The position numbers were made by a program, and so were the translations under genes. Shown here piece after piece: positions 46,607-58,449 of a stretch of 64,000 nt of DNA. The first letter of the stretch is position 1, and every line of letters starts with the position of its first letter. The notes beneath the pieces were generated by a model. The model saw nothing but the letters and a program-made list of their open reading frames with translations, was not told the origin of the DNA and did not search any database. Source of the DNA: Daucus carota subsp. sativus (Eukaryota; Streptophyta; Magnoliopsida; Apiales; Apiaceae); contig NC_030381.2 of assembly GCF_001625215.2 (NCBI RefSeq), positions 46,374,689-46,438,688 of the forward strand, in the 5' to 3' direction.

Positions 46607-48710
46607 CTGATTGTTACACGAGACCGATAACACAAATGGAAATCAACTGAACAAGTTTTTACTGATAATAAATAATTGAAGCATAATGAACAAAGTACCT
46701 AGATTGAAGATAACAAAGATGGTCTTTTTATTGTTTTTATTTTGGATAAGGATTCTGTACCTGCAAAAAAGACATGAGCAACAATAATAGAGAAGACCAT
46801 TAACAGCACATAGATGACCCATCAAAAACCACAAGAAGACCCCTTTATAAAGCATACAAAGGAATAACAGAGAACATGCCCAAGGACAAGGTTTGTTTCT
46901 ATTTAATGCAGCTATTCAACACCCTTGTTGTGCTTGGTTGTATAATTATACCAGAGTGAGGTCAGAAAAAAAGACATGCCCGTGCTATAAGAGTATCTTG
47001 AGATAATTTCTACAGTTATACTTGAACAAAAATTGATGCAGCTCCAGAGCAATGTGTTGCTATCAAGAACCAGTATACACCACAACACTAGGAGAACAAT
47101 GCTTCTGAATGTCTTTACATATCCACGTGCACATCTTGTTCATTAGGGTGTAGAGGGGAATTATATAATACGAATCCAGGGGAATCACTATGGGGTAGCT
47201 ACCAAACAAAAGCACTAAAAGAAGGCCTTATTAATTAGAATTATATGGTTTTCTTTTCTTCTCATATTATCAATATAACAGGTAAAATCACATTACATTG
47301 TAGAATAACCATGTAATATCAACTCATACACTAATTTCTATTTATCCGACTAATATCATTAACAGAAACATTGTAGATCACAGCTAAGATCCAAGTCCTG
47401 GCCCATAATGATCAGATTTCCAGAGACAAGATAGTGTATACAACTTTGTTAGTAACCTTTGCACTTAATTATATATAACGAAAATCTGTTTAAGTTGAAA
47501 AATAATCAAATCTCAATATAAGCTAACTAGCTGCTTGCTTGATAGAGGTCACACATAAATTGTATATGGAGCAGCTAGTAGTAAGTAGTACGTTAAGTTA
47601 CAGGGGTAAAACCCCATTCTTCCTGATGGGGGAGGGTTATGGCAATTAAACTTCACCTGGTATAGACTTAATTCTTCAATCACTATAAAAAAGTGAGGCT
47701 CATCCTGCTGGCATTTTTGAATTAGTACTTTCAAATCCTTATTTGGGTCCTGTTACTAGTAGTGAAGAATCCAAACCTCCAAGTTAGAGTTTCAGTCAAG
47801 AAACTAAAATAAATTATAGAATTGGCTATCAGACTTTTAGGAGCAAAATTGTTACCTTTGGAATGCTTATTTGGTGGCCTGATATGATTAACCAGGTTAG
47901 TGACTGGTAGAGGACAATTGAATACGTCTCACTTTATTTTGGAATGCTTGATTGTGAGACATCAATTCTGAAAAGTTCACTTGCTAAAATGATCTCAAAT
48001 AAAAATGTTTGTAATCCATGTCAGCACAACGATGAAAGGAGTGTTTGTATCTCCAAAATTTTGGTTGCTTATTTGCTTGAAAGTTTAATTTTCAATGCAT
48101 TGAAGAGCAATCACAGTATTGCTTATGTCAGAGAACATTTCAACCTCTTTGTGAATCCAGGTTTACAGCATACTTTTAAGCTGGATGTCCAGGTACTCTT
48201 ATTAACTGAAAAATTGAACAAATTTAGTTGGAACATAGATCTACTTAACCTGACATTGGTAAATAATGTAGGGACACGGTAAAAATATGATTCCAAGATT
48301 AGTGTTCAGTACATTAAATTGTTAGAAGCAACAAAGCAGAAATTAACTTTAACTATTGATGCTGAAAAATTCTATACATATACAAACAGTATTCAGAATT
48401 AGTATCATATAAACGGGGGTTAACAACAACCATCTAATCAACTGACACTTAATCCATAACACTAACTACCTGCATTCTACCGCTGGTATGGCATCTTAAA
48501 TCTTGATCAGCGAGTCAACATAATTTTGCATGTTAAATTTAGATGAGTTCTCAAAAGGGCATATCTACCTCAATTTGATAATATTGCTTGGTGTCTAGAT
48601 GTCACCCACCAGTGCCACATTTAGGGAGTGATCAGTTATTCACTTTGCTGTTTTTCTTGCTCTCTTTTCACCACCTGCCCGCCCTTGCACAAAGAAAAAA
48701 TTTGGATTAG

Positions 48711-48867
48711 TGCTAGGTGTACAGAAAATTTGTACATAATGACATGGCAATTGATGTGGAATGTTTTAATTGGGGTTGTTGATGTGAATACAGGGGGCCT
48801 ATTCCGATTAAAATCCACCACATGTCATTATGTACAAACTTTTGTACACAATTCTGTACACCAAGCA
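48711..48867. mobile_element. MITE at the 3' side of the PPR gene
   Basis: The left arm TGCTAGGTGTACAGAAAA.. TTTGTACATAATGACATG is mirrored by the right arm, which on the minus strand reads TGCTTGGTGTACAGAA.. TTTGTACATAATGACATG. The right arm carries an extra TGTACAAAAG-type insert. The element is 157 bp and ends about 100 bp beyond the PPR stop, so it may lie in that gene's 3' UTR. Superfamily not determined. Confidence 0.65.
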
Positions 48868-48964
48868 TTTTCCAAAAATTTGATAGCGACCGGAATACCA
48901 AGCAGATACTTACAAAGAAAGATACCCAACTTGAATAAAGAGTACTTTAAGCGACTGCCTCAAT

Positions 48965-50374
48965 TCAATTTGTGACCTCTATCCGACTTGTACCAACATC
49001 TTTCCTTAGCCCCGTTCCTTTGATTAAATCCCTTAGATCATCAGTTTCTTTCCACATTTGATGCCTTGCATACATATTTGACAAGAGAACATATATTCCA
49101 ACATTTTGAGGATCTAGTTCAAGTGCTCTTTGAGCAGCCAATCTACCGCAAGAGACATTCCCATAATCACTACAGGCACTCAGCAATGCTCCCCACAAAG
49201 AAACAGTGAACTTGCCGTTCTTATAATGGGGCATACCATCAATAAGTGTCCATGCCTTATCCAACTCACCAGCCCTGCAAAACAAATCAACAAGGCAACT
49301 ATAGTGCTCTGGCATTGGGGATAGACCCGAGCTTTTCATAAAATTGAAATATTCAATTCCAAGATCCACTTGACCGGTGTGACTACAAGCTGATAAAACC
49401 GTGACGAGTGCCACTTCATCTGGCCTGATCCCCTCCATCAACATCTCTTGAAACAATAGTATCACCTCTTTATGATTACCGTTTCTTCCATACACACCAA
49501 GCATTGAAGTCCATAAAACAACATCCCACATTCTTTTACCTTCCCTTTCATATCCCACCATACTAAAAACTTGCCAAGCCTTCTCCACTAATCCACATTT
49601 ACCATACATTTCAACCAAAGAACTTTGCAGAAACACATCACGTTCAACATCAAAAACACTGCGTAGCATTTTTGCATGTACCTCCCTACCTAACTTTATA
49701 GCGCATTGTCCAGCACACGCCTGCAATGCAGATGTCAACGTAAAATTATCACAACTCAAATTCAGTCTACGCATTCCTTGGACTAACTTAAGCCCTTCAC
49801 CCCACATTTTAGCTTCCCCATAACCCGACAAAAGTGCATTCACACACCAAGTATTCTTCACAGGAATTTCATCAAACAGAGAAGCTGCATCATTAATAAG
49901 CAACAATTTCACATAATAATGAACCAAAGCACTACCCACAAACACACTAGACGCAAACCCAGATTTCACGACATGGGCATGCATTAACTTCCCAAACTTA
50001 ACATCTTTATTACAACTTGAAGCCGTTAAAGAGCTACATACAGCATATGTATCTATACTAACCCCACGAAAATGCATGAAACTGCAAGTTTCGACTGCTA
50101 AAGAATACAACCCATTTTTGCAAAAGTGTGATAAAATAGTATTGAAAGGTAATGGGGTGGTTGGGTTGATGTAATTGAAGAAATTTGTTAGGGTTCTTGA
50201 GTGGGCGTTTTGAATGCAATTTGTGTATGAGAAAATGAGCTTGGCTTGAAGATTGTTATAGAAAAAGAATAAGCCTGTTCTCAGAAAGTGTGCATGAAAT
50301 TTCTTAACTGCAGATATGTTTTTTGTGCGGGAGAAATGGTCTAAGTGATGAGCTAAAGAATCAACATTGGCCAT
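48965..50374 (-). CDS. Pentatricopeptide repeat protein, PLS class, E type
   Basis: Intronless, 469 residues. Repeats of about 35 residues are visible: GKLMHAHVVKSGFASSVFVG, SALVHYYVKLLLINDAASLF, CVNALLSGYGEAKMWGEGLK, LGREVHAKML, SLVEMYGKCGLVEKAWQVF, WTSMLGVYGRNGNHKEVILL, FQEMLMEGIRPDEVALVTVL, SACSHTGQVDLGIEYF. After the last repeats come E-type motifs (PQNVGIYVLLSNMYARHQMW). It ends with SRIEV; no DYW domain follows. Such proteins bind organellar RNA and direct editing in mitochondria or plastids. Its target and exact location are unknown, and I cannot name an orthologue. No clear transit peptide is visible in the first 30 residues. At 469 residues it is at the short end for PLS proteins. 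Confidence 0.93.
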   Translation of the reverse strand: MANVDSLAHHLDHFSRTKNISAVKKFHAHFLRTGLFFFYNNLQAKLIFSYTNCIQNAHSRTLTNFFNYINPTTPLPFNTILSHFCKNGLYSLAVETCSFMHFRGVSIDTYAVCSSLTASSCNKDVKFGKLMHAHVVKSGFASSVFVGSALVHYYVKLLLINDAASLFDEIPVKNTWCVNALLSGYGEAKMWGEGLKLVQGMRRLNLSCDNFTLTSALQACAGQCAIKLGREVHAKMLRSVFDVERDVFLQSSLVEMYGKCGLVEKAWQVFSMVGYEREGKRMWDVVLWTSMLGVYGRNGNHKEVILLFQEMLMEGIRPDEVALVTVLSACSHTGQVDLGIEYFNFMKSSGLSPMPEHYSCLVDLFCRAGELDKAWTLIDGMPHYKNGKFTVSLWGALLSACSDYGNVSCGRLAAQRALELDPQNVGIYVLLSNMYARHQMWKETDDLRDLIKGTGLRKDVGTSRIEVTN

Positions 50375-51729
50375 TTACTGGGGGCATGTATCGCGCGCAG
50401 GAAGCTTGGTAATCAAGTTACTATGTTACTTGTACTTTTTTCGGGGGTTTAGACTAAATATTTTGAAAACAACCTTACAATTATGAAATTTGACAGATTG
50501 TATGAAATTATGAAATTTGATGCATTTTAACCTAATCTAAATAATATCAAGATCTGTCGCTGGTGAAATTTGTAATGGGATTCAGAGAACATGCTCCGGT
50601 CTCTCCATTGTACATTTCAAACGTTTTAAAGTTATGTTTGACAAAACAAATCCAACACCAACTACTATAATCCCCCCTTTACACGTTAATTTAGCGTTCT
50701 TATTTGAGATCAATGATACTCATTGACGTAGCTGTGCCTTTATTCATTGGTAGGTCTACTGATATTATTTTACGAACACATTAAATAATTTTTCAACAAA
50801 TAAATATACATATGTTATATATTAAGAGAGCATTTATATTTTGATAAAAATTAAATAGCTAAAAAAATGAAAAAAAAGAAAAGAAGAGAGAACGAATAGT
50901 TACCAGAACATGCATCCCTCCTCGTCACTTATGAGACCAGCCCGTTAATATTTGAATTAATTTGTATAAGAGTGATTATAATCATAAAAAGTTTCAACTA
51001 AAAAATTAGTTAATATACGAAAAATAAAAAATATAGATAATTTTATGAAAATCATACTCCAACCATACTCTCTCCTTAGCTGAGCTCCTACGACTTGTCA
51101 AACCATCAGAGCACTAGTGATCGGTAGCAAATGACATGTTATCAATCGACATATTCAAACAATACATTCTATTTATAATAACTTAAAATAATAATCGCAT
51201 GCTATTTAAAATATAAATATAAACCATACAAAATGTGTTAAAGGTTCATCACATTTTATCTTACATGTATAATTTAGCGAATCATCATAACGGCCAACTC
51301 TATTAAAAATGTTCTAAAACATTATATATAGATATACATATATACATATATATATTGTGTGGTGTGTGTGTTTACCGGAGGTTGTTTAAATTTCTCACAA
51401 AGAAATGATGAAAGTTTTTTTTTTTATAATTTTATATGATGAAAGCTAATAACGTATATTCATCATTCAAATGCTAGCCAACTTGTATTTCTTATTATAT
51501 TTTTAACAACAGAAAAACTACTCATAATATTTCAACTTAAAATTTTCACTTTTAAATTTGTCATCTTAAGCTATTCTAAAGTGTAAGTCGTTATTCTATT
51601 TTTATGTTAAATAAATATAACCTATAAAACTATGTCTGTTTCAAAAGAATTAAAATCCATCTTTATCTTAGCTAGTGATCACAATAGCTGCTTGGACTAA
51701 TTTACATTAATACCGGAGAGAGTTCGTGT

Positions 51730-52478
51730 CAGTGGCGGAACCAGGACTAAAAGTAGGGGGTTGAAAAAAATTTCGTCATACATACTTGCAAAAATAGCTT
51801 TCTCAATATATATCATCATACTATCATTCATTCATGCATATTCCATCCTATTACGCTGATAAGTATTGATTGCTTTCATAGCAAAGAAAACTCTCTCAAC
51901 AGTAGCAATGACAACCGGTAAAATCATAGTTAACTCAACAAGAAGATAAACTAAGGGATAAGCAGTGTGTCTTTGTGTTTTAACCATCATGACAGAAAGA
52001 TTTCCTATATTTTGAAGTCCAGATTAATCTCCACTCTCATATCATAGATAAAATTGTGTAACTGATTTGGCAACAACTCCAAGTCTAGTCAAGAGAAATC
52101 CTTTGCATAAAATTGTGCAAGGCAGACTTAGGAGCTCTATTTGCTTCCTCAACAATGAGGAGCACACTTTCCCTCTTAACTATATTTTATATTATTTTTC
52201 TAATGCACAAAGTACTCAGCATGCATCATACAGTTTGCATGATCTAGTTGCTCCGAGTGTATCTGTTTGAATGTATTTGTTAATTAGACTCTCTTTAGAC
52301 TAAGTGTCTTTTCTTTTCTTCTTTTATAATAAGCCCCTCTCTATGACATTTATAATTCAGCGGGGCTAATAAAATTATATTGACATCACAAATTCAGCGG
52401 GGCTGAAAAAAAATATACACTGTATTTTTGAGGTTAGGGGGGCTCTAGCATCTCCTATCCCCTCTGGTTCCGCCACTG
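51730..52478 (-). mobile_element. Non-autonomous hAT transposon, 749 bp, with transposase remnant
   Basis: Perfect 15-bp terminal inverted repeats, CAGTGGCGGAACCAG, at both ends. An exact 8-bp target duplication, GTTCGTGT, lies at 51722-51729 and 52479-52486. The minus strand encodes part of the hAT C-terminal dimerisation region, reading NIGNLSVMMVKTQRHTAYPL, VYLLVELTMILPVVIATVER and VFFAMKAINT, close to the family's LARxMV..VYPLVYRLIELALILPVATASVERAFSAM. The rest of a transposase is missing, so it is a deletion derivative moved by a partner. Intact ends and target duplication suggest a rather recent insertion. Confidence 0.88.
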
Positions 52479-53530
52479 GTTCGTGTACATTCAGATCAAT
52501 GTAATTGTGGTTAAGGAAGATCAATGTAAGCGATAATACAATTACGATTCTGATGTGATTAGGAAAATGTGGATTTGGAAGAACCAAAGTCACCTCGCAC
52601 AAAATAATGCCAAACAACAGACACATTTTCTTGGATATATGCAAAAACATAAATTATGAGAAGAATTATCTTGGCCTACCACATACTTCATTAACAAAAC
52701 TCTATAGTGCATGTGGAGGCCACAGGTACATCAGTACATGTGCGCTAGCGATCGCACATGAGCACATAGTATAATATGCTACTACTTGCTAGTGAAGTAG
52801 TTGATGACACAGACAATCCATAACATGAATGCAAGAAATAGTATAGTGTATTAATCGAACCAACCGGGACTAATCAATAATATCACCATTATTAATTTAG
52901 GTAGATGATTTGCTCGATCAAGTTCCTTCTTAATCAAACCAAACCCCATGCCTTCTTATCATCTTTTGTAAAAATTTCAAAATATAAACGTGCATGTGAC
53001 CATGTCTCACAGGGTTTTACGAAACATGCACGTTCAATTTTGAACCAGGTTACAGTATAGTGTGTATACATTTTCCTTCACTGACCCCCAGGTAGAAACA
53101 GGCAAGGTAGTTCAGTGCTAGGTTGGGAATATAACGTCTAGTTTGGTTCGAATTTAGCCGCTTTTCATGTAGTGAAACAGACTGTCATGGTTGACATGAA
53201 TTAGTAAATTGTTGAGCAAAGTGAGTGGATAGGTTCAGGTATTATTGATTGAACTAATTCTGGACAGCAGACAAGCTCGATCAAATTAATATATATGCCA
53301 CTAGTCTAGTCTAGTCTTCTAAGTTCATCTCTCCTGTTATAAAACATTCAACATATTGTCTAATTTCTCAACTTATGTCTTGTTTCTCCATGACAAGGAA
53401 CTGTAGGGTATTCTGTTACTCTATTCCTTCTGCTCAACAGTAGGTTAATAGAATGTGGATTTATAATAGTACAGAAATGGGTACAAGTTGTGGTTCTCTT
53501 TGTTAAAATGGTAGGGCATAATGTCCTCCA

Positions 53531-53553
53531 ACAAATGGGGCAAAACCATGTGA
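53531..53553 (+). promoter_or_regulatory. Shared SAUR promoter block, copy 1
   Basis: ACAAATGGGG then CAAAACCATGTGA, ending in a CATGTG E-box, 95 bases before the TATA box at 53648. Matches the blocks at 60341 and 63846. Confidence 0.5.
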
Positions 53554-53647
53554 TCTTTTTCCAACTTATGAACTTGATATGTTTGTCAACTTAATTTCTC
53601 TAGCCTAGTGTTCATCCTCCAAATTCAGCTATATATCCTGCATATCC

Positions 53648-53655
53648 TATATATA
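53648..53655 (+). promoter_or_regulatory. TATA box of SAUR 53819
   Basis: TATATATA in CCTATATATAGC context. It lies 113 bases before the ATG at 53761, but 171 before the ATG at 53819. Neighbouring SAURs show 95-109. Confidence 0.6.
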
Positions 53656-53818
53656 GCATGACATTTCAGATTGCTTCTACATTCTTTTTTAATTAGTTAT
53701 CTACATATAATTGTTCTCATTTTTCTTTTAAATTGAAGAGTCCTTAAGTTTTGTTTAGACATGGGTATCGGATCAGTTAAGATAGCAGACGTTAAGCAGA
53801 AGCTCCAAAGGAGTCTGC

Positions 53819-54055
53819 ATGTCTCCAAGGATCCGAGGCACGACAGATGTTCCTAAAGGCCATTTTGCGGTTTATGTGGGGGAAACTCAGAGAAGGTTTG
53901 TGATTCCGATATCATACTTGAGCCATCCTTTGTTTCAAGAATTATTACATTGGACGGAAGAAGAGTTTGGATTTGAGCATCCTATGGGAGGATTGACAAT
54001 TCCTTGTCGTGAAGATTATTTCAGAAGTATCACCTCTTTACTGAGTTCATCATAA
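53819..54055 (+). CDS. SAUR family protein with disturbed N-terminus
   Basis: The frame from 53819 gives 78 residues: [78 protein letters not shown]. The SAUR core is complete. The ATG one would expect from promoter spacing is at 53761 and opens [20 protein letters not shown], a normal SAUR N-terminus. That frame is out of register with the core and stops at 53853-53855 (TAA), overlapping the 53819 start. A four-base difference near 53817-53820 could account for the shift. The gene may still make the 78-residue form by leaky scanning, although its ATG context (T at -3) is weak and that at 53761 is good (G at -3, G at +4). It could equally be a young pseudogene or a sequence error. Confidence 0.6.
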   Translation: MSPRIRGTTDVPKGHFAVYVGETQRRFVIPISYLSHPLFQELLHWTEEEFGFEHPMGGLTIPCREDYFRSITSLLSSS

Positions 54056-55632
54056 AAGATTAAATCTGCTAGACTGCTTAGTTTCTATTTAGTCATTTGC
54101 CATGTTCTACAGCGTTGAAACAACGAATATCATTTTTTTAGTAGTGAGATTTTTTACATATTGATTTTGTATCAACTTTTGTTGGATAATTGAAGACCTT
54201 GTGAATCACACGATTCTTTTCTCATTCAAATCCGTAAACTACATTGTTCAAAATTCAAATTTCCATAGATTCTGATGAATCCACAGATGTGATAAGCTGG
54301 TCAACTTGATCAAACTTTGACTGAAATTTACATTTGAAAAATATATTATTAGAATCTACATCTATTCAACTTTAAAATGTATTTTTTCGATTTTCAATAT
54401 TGTGTAAGAATAATTACTAATTATCAATCAAAATTTGGTCAATTTGACCCTAAAATGTCAAACAAGTCAGATAAATTGGGACGGAAGGAATATTAGATAT
54501 AAATATTAAATTTACACAAATTATGAAATAATCAGAATATCATTACGAATAAAAAATTATTTAAAACATAAATATGGTCAAACTTGATATTATTGAAAAC
54601 ACAAATGTGTTTATATGTTATCAATATATCGGCTTTAAATAGGTTAAAAAATAATGGTCCAATTAATTATCCGAATTTTTGAATTTATATCAAACAAGGA
54701 CGATAAATTTCTATAATTCGATTTTCAAATTTTTATACTCAAATGATTAAAGCCTCGAATTTTTTTTAAGAGAAACAAAGAAAAGAAAAGGAAGTCCGCC
54801 GTATCAGGAAAAGCTGGTCTAGATTTGATATTATTGTTTAGTAGCTTTTGTAGATACTGCAATTACTCTCTCTATGCAATTTTAATAATCTTATTTACAA
54901 ATTTCTTATTTCTTATATATTAAAAAGTATAAATCTACACTTTATCATCATCTTCATTCACTATATGTATTGAGTCTTGACTATATAAAAATATAACTTA
55001 TTAATTCCATCAAAGTCGACATCATTTGTACCGTAATTCGTGAAAAATTATGTGATCTAATAGTTAACAGTGCAATTTGTATAAAAAAATTAGATGAAAA
55101 GGAAGACAAATATCATGAGATTTATTTTAGTAATTAGGTATTAAAAATAAGATATAGGGAGTAAATTGATTTAATGTAAGGGCAACAAATAATATAAAAA
55201 GTAAAAAACATCATATATAAATGATGCTAAGCCAATCCTGAAGGCAAAGTTGTGAAAATTCTCGCACAACAATAACAAGGAACGAAGCCGGACAAAACGT
55301 AATGGCATTTCTATTTGGAAACAACGGTTATTCATGTTGTTCTCAAACTTGCCCTTAATTTTTGATTATTTGAACTTTGGTGGGTAAGTTTATTCTCTCA
55401 TGAACTACTGCATGTTTAATCTTTGCTCAAAATCATGTGCTTGGCTTGATATTCAAGGTTTTTCTTGATTATCTACTAATACTAATTATCTAAAGAAAAG
55501 GAAGATATCCTGGAATAACCCAAATTATGTAGGTACATATAAAATGAGATTTTATTATGACATTTTACTAGTTAAAGATTTGTACTGAATTTACAAAATT
55601 GGATTATAAACCTACTGATCAAGAACTGCAAG
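54056..55632. other. Gap between SAUR genes
   Basis: AT-rich. Includes the 3' flanks of two convergent SAUR genes. I see no further gene or clear element. Confidence 0.5.
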
Positions 55633-55947
55633 TTAATTCAGAAGTGCAGTAACATTTAAGAAAGCATCTACGCTGCAAGGGATTGTAAGACCACCCGTCG
55701 GATGATCATATCCAAATTCTTCCTCGGCTTTCTTTAATAATTCTTGAAACAGAGGCTTCTTCAAGAATGATATTGGAATTACAAACCTATGCATATATGT
55801 TTCTCCAACATAAACTGCAAAGTGGCCTTTAGGAACATCTGCTGTTGTATTTGTAGCTTGATTAGAACACGAATGCAGCCTATTCAGAGACCTTTGCTGT
55901 TGAACTTTCTTCCTTTGCAGAATCATAGCAGGAAAATGAATCCCCAT
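55633..55947 (-). CDS. SAUR family protein
   Basis: Intronless, 104 residues, starting [20 protein letters not shown]. The core is [61 protein letters not shown] further ten in-frame codons upstream open with an ATG at 55977, but MGIHFP matches the N-terminus of the neighbour at 58156 (MGIHLP) and fits the TATA spacing (106 bases), so I chose 55947. Two-residue insert in the ..GETYMHRF.. turn compared with the shorter SAURs. Growth-related auxin response is inferred from the family. Confidence 0.93.
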   Translation of the reverse strand: MGIHFPAMILQRKKVQQQRSLNRLHSCSNQATNTTADVPKGHFAVYVGETYMHRFVIPISFLKKPLFQELLKKAEEEFGYDHPTGGLTIPCSVDAFLNVTALLN

Positions 55948-56044
55948 GAAGTTTTCTGTGATATTTAAGCTGTGCACTGTTTCTGACTTGAATGAATTTG
56001 GGAATGCAAGATTGGAGCTGTGAATTGTTTATCAGAGTATGTGC

Positions 56045-56053
56045 TTATATATA
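56045..56053 (-). promoter_or_regulatory. TATA box of SAUR 55633
   Basis: TATATATAA-type element on the minus strand, 106 bases before the start codon at 55947. Confidence 0.6.
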
Positions 56054-58049
56054 AGTTGTGGTGGACTAGGCAACATCTGTTGAGTGAGCCTTCATATTTT
56101 ATTGCCCATGACTCGTCTAACGTGTTTGTAGGACCAAAGTAGACCCTGACAAGCACATAGCTTACTTCCTGATCATTGTAGCCAAAGCTAGCACAATCTT
56201 CAACTTGCACATGAGGAATTCTTGTTAGCATCTGCTGTATCTGCAAGCGCAGTTACAGGGTTCTGCAAATTATAATTGTGGTTCAATCTGTGAAACTCTG
56301 CAGTTAATTAGTCAAATGCTGCGATGTCTTCTGTTTGTCTCTCAGTTAAAATCTCATTTTGATTTACCATATTGGCCATAGTTATGAAGTTAAGAGTTTC
56401 ATAAACTACCATCGTGGCTGGCGTCTCTTAAACATTGAAATGATGGAGGGATCACATGTAAACTCAAGCTCTAAAAGTTAAAACAAAGCTCTGCTAGAAT
56501 CTGAACATGCAAAACTCAATATATAAGCTTACACAGATTCGAGTCCATTACTTTTTGGCACAACTTGTTTCAATCAAATAGCTAAGGCACACAGTATAAA
56601 TCTGACAATTTATTATCCATAGCAAAGATAATATATACTAAAACATTCCAATCATCTTGTGGTACTTGTTTGTCAGAAAAGTCATGTGGGTATTAGTTCA
56701 AATCTGCAGATATGACATTAAAGATCTTTATACGATGCACGTTCAGAAATATTAACTGAAAAATCAATAATTACAATGTAGAAATAAGAATATTGCTTGA
56801 TTTGGCCAACATTAGTGGAAATTGAGTGTAAAGCATTCAACTGAGTGAATAACAGCACATAGATTTTGATTTCAGACAAAAAGAAAGATACACTTGGGCA
56901 TGTGCATCAGCAAGAGAAGGTTGTTAAACTGCCTGGAAAGGTATGGGTCTTAACATGAATTCTGATGTATTCTTGGATCTAACACTGGTGCATGGCCGTT
57001 AATGAGAACATGCACATCAATCAACATGCACGTACGCATATTAATTATTAGATCCGCAGACATAGATCACTTGATAGAACTTCACAGAGGCTTTAGGACA
57101 TTTCTCATGCTTCGGGCTACCTCAGGGGCTTATCCTCTCCAGCTACGAAACACATATCCTCATTTCCTTGCATTTTCGTTTCAGTACGTTATTGATTTTA
57201 GAGCGAAAATGAGTATTAAAAAATAGGTAGAATATAAACAAAACCGGGGGCTATCCGCTAGTAGTAGTATTCAAGTTGTGCATGTGAGGATCATGGGCAG
57301 TCCCAGAAATAATGCAAGAACAGAGTGCATGCTTGTTACAGATGATTGTCCAATCAAAATGATGTGGGGCTGATGTTAGGCGATTTGTTGATAAGATCAA
57401 TTATAATACCAAGCCAGCTTTCTATCATCTGATGATGTTACTTAAAATTGTGTTGAAAAAAGGTTCTGATCCTGTATGTTCTGCAGTGTCATGCTTTCTT
57501 TTTCACTAACTATACATACTTGTTTCAGTTTGACAAACTTCACTGTAATTGAGATTAGAGTTTAGCATCTGTTAATGAAAATAGTGCTATCTGTTCACAA
57601 GGTTTATCAATTCTTGAAGCCGTCACTGACTTTCACAGACATCTGGAAGAAAATACGACTACTTTAATTGCGCATTAGTTCTTTTCATTGTGATCAACAC
57701 GCGAACTAAGGCATCATGCATTATCACATGCGAATTTGATTTAAGCCAAAACCATTCAGATGACTCCTGCAATCCCTTTCCTGTGTACGGCCGCATCTTT
57801 ACCACTTTCTTGTTCTTTTCCTGGATATTAATAAGAGTACATCGTGACCTTATCCTGGATAAGCAAGTGGAATTCAGAATTTATCAATAAAATCAGGAAT
57901 GCCATATAGTCTTTTAATATGGTAGGTCCTGATGAAAAATCAAAGTTAAAAATTGCCGCCTGCCTTTCAATAATTGAGTACGAACTTAGACGGGCAGAGG
58001 CACGACTCAGCAAGAATATTTAGTCATAGACAGAATAGATATGTAACAC
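56054..58049. other. Divergent spacer between SAUR genes
   Basis: A 2-kb spacer between genes transcribed away from each other, so both promoters should lie inside. GGTCCTAC on the minus strand (56131 region) and GTAGGTCCTG (57923 region) recall the GGTCC core reported for SAUR upstream elements. No gene seen. Confidence 0.4.
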
Positions 58050-58057
58050 TATAAATA
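58050..58057 (+). promoter_or_regulatory. TATA box of SAUR 58156
   Basis: TATAAATA, 106 bases before the start codon. Confidence 0.7.
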
Positions 58058-58155
58058 TCTGCAGCACACTTCACCAAAGAGTACAGCTTTCCGAGACTGA
58101 AATTACATATCAGAAGAGATCATCGCAAAAAGGTCTTTAACATTTCTCAGAAATA

Positions 58156-58449
58156 ATGGGAATTCACTTGCCTCACATGTTTGCCAATCTGAAGCAAGCA
58201 AGTAAAGTGCACTCGCGGTGTAAAAATCTGTCTTATAGCGTTCCAAAAGGTTATGTGGCCGTTTATGTGGGCGAAACTCAAAAGAAACGCTATGTAGTAC
58301 CTGTAACTGTCCTGAATCATGCTTCTTTCCAAGAACTGCTGGTTCGTGCAGAGGAAGAGTTTGGCTTTGATCATCCTATGGGAGGTTTAACTATTCCTTG
58401 TAAAGAAGATGTCTTTGTTGATCTCACTTCTAGGATAATCATTGTTTGA
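58156..58449 (+). CDS. SAUR family protein
   Basis: Intronless, 97 residues: [20 protein letters not shown], then [70 protein letters not shown]. All core SAUR positions are present. It has the usual N-terminal basic and hydrophobic stretch. Closest in the window to the genes at 55633 and 60539, so probably a local duplicate of them. Confidence 0.95.
   Translation: MGIHLPHMFANLKQASKVHSRCKNLSYSVPKGYVAVYVGETQKKRYVVPVTVLNHASFQELLVRAEEEFGFDHPMGGLTIPCKEDVFVDLTSRIIIV

Larger units (their letters stand above)
43935..48964. other. Gap between SAUR50-type and PPR genes
   Basis: Contains the SAUR50-type promoter, a possible Mutator-like MITE, one Stowaway, a long TA microsatellite and the PPR 3' flank with a MITE, all listed separately. 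Frames of 60-112 codons (for example 45541-45765 and 47944-48282) have no recognisable domain. No gene is supported. Confidence 0.5.
50375..53630. other. PPR to SAUR gap
   Basis: Contains the PPR promoter side, AT-rich spacer, a TA/GT microsatellite near 51319-51370 and the hAT insertion listed separately. No gene supported. Confidence 0.5.

Noticed and set aside
47944-48282. 112-codon plus-strand frame upstream of the PPR gene end
   Set aside because: Lacks a promoter, splice signals or recognisable domain; likely chance.
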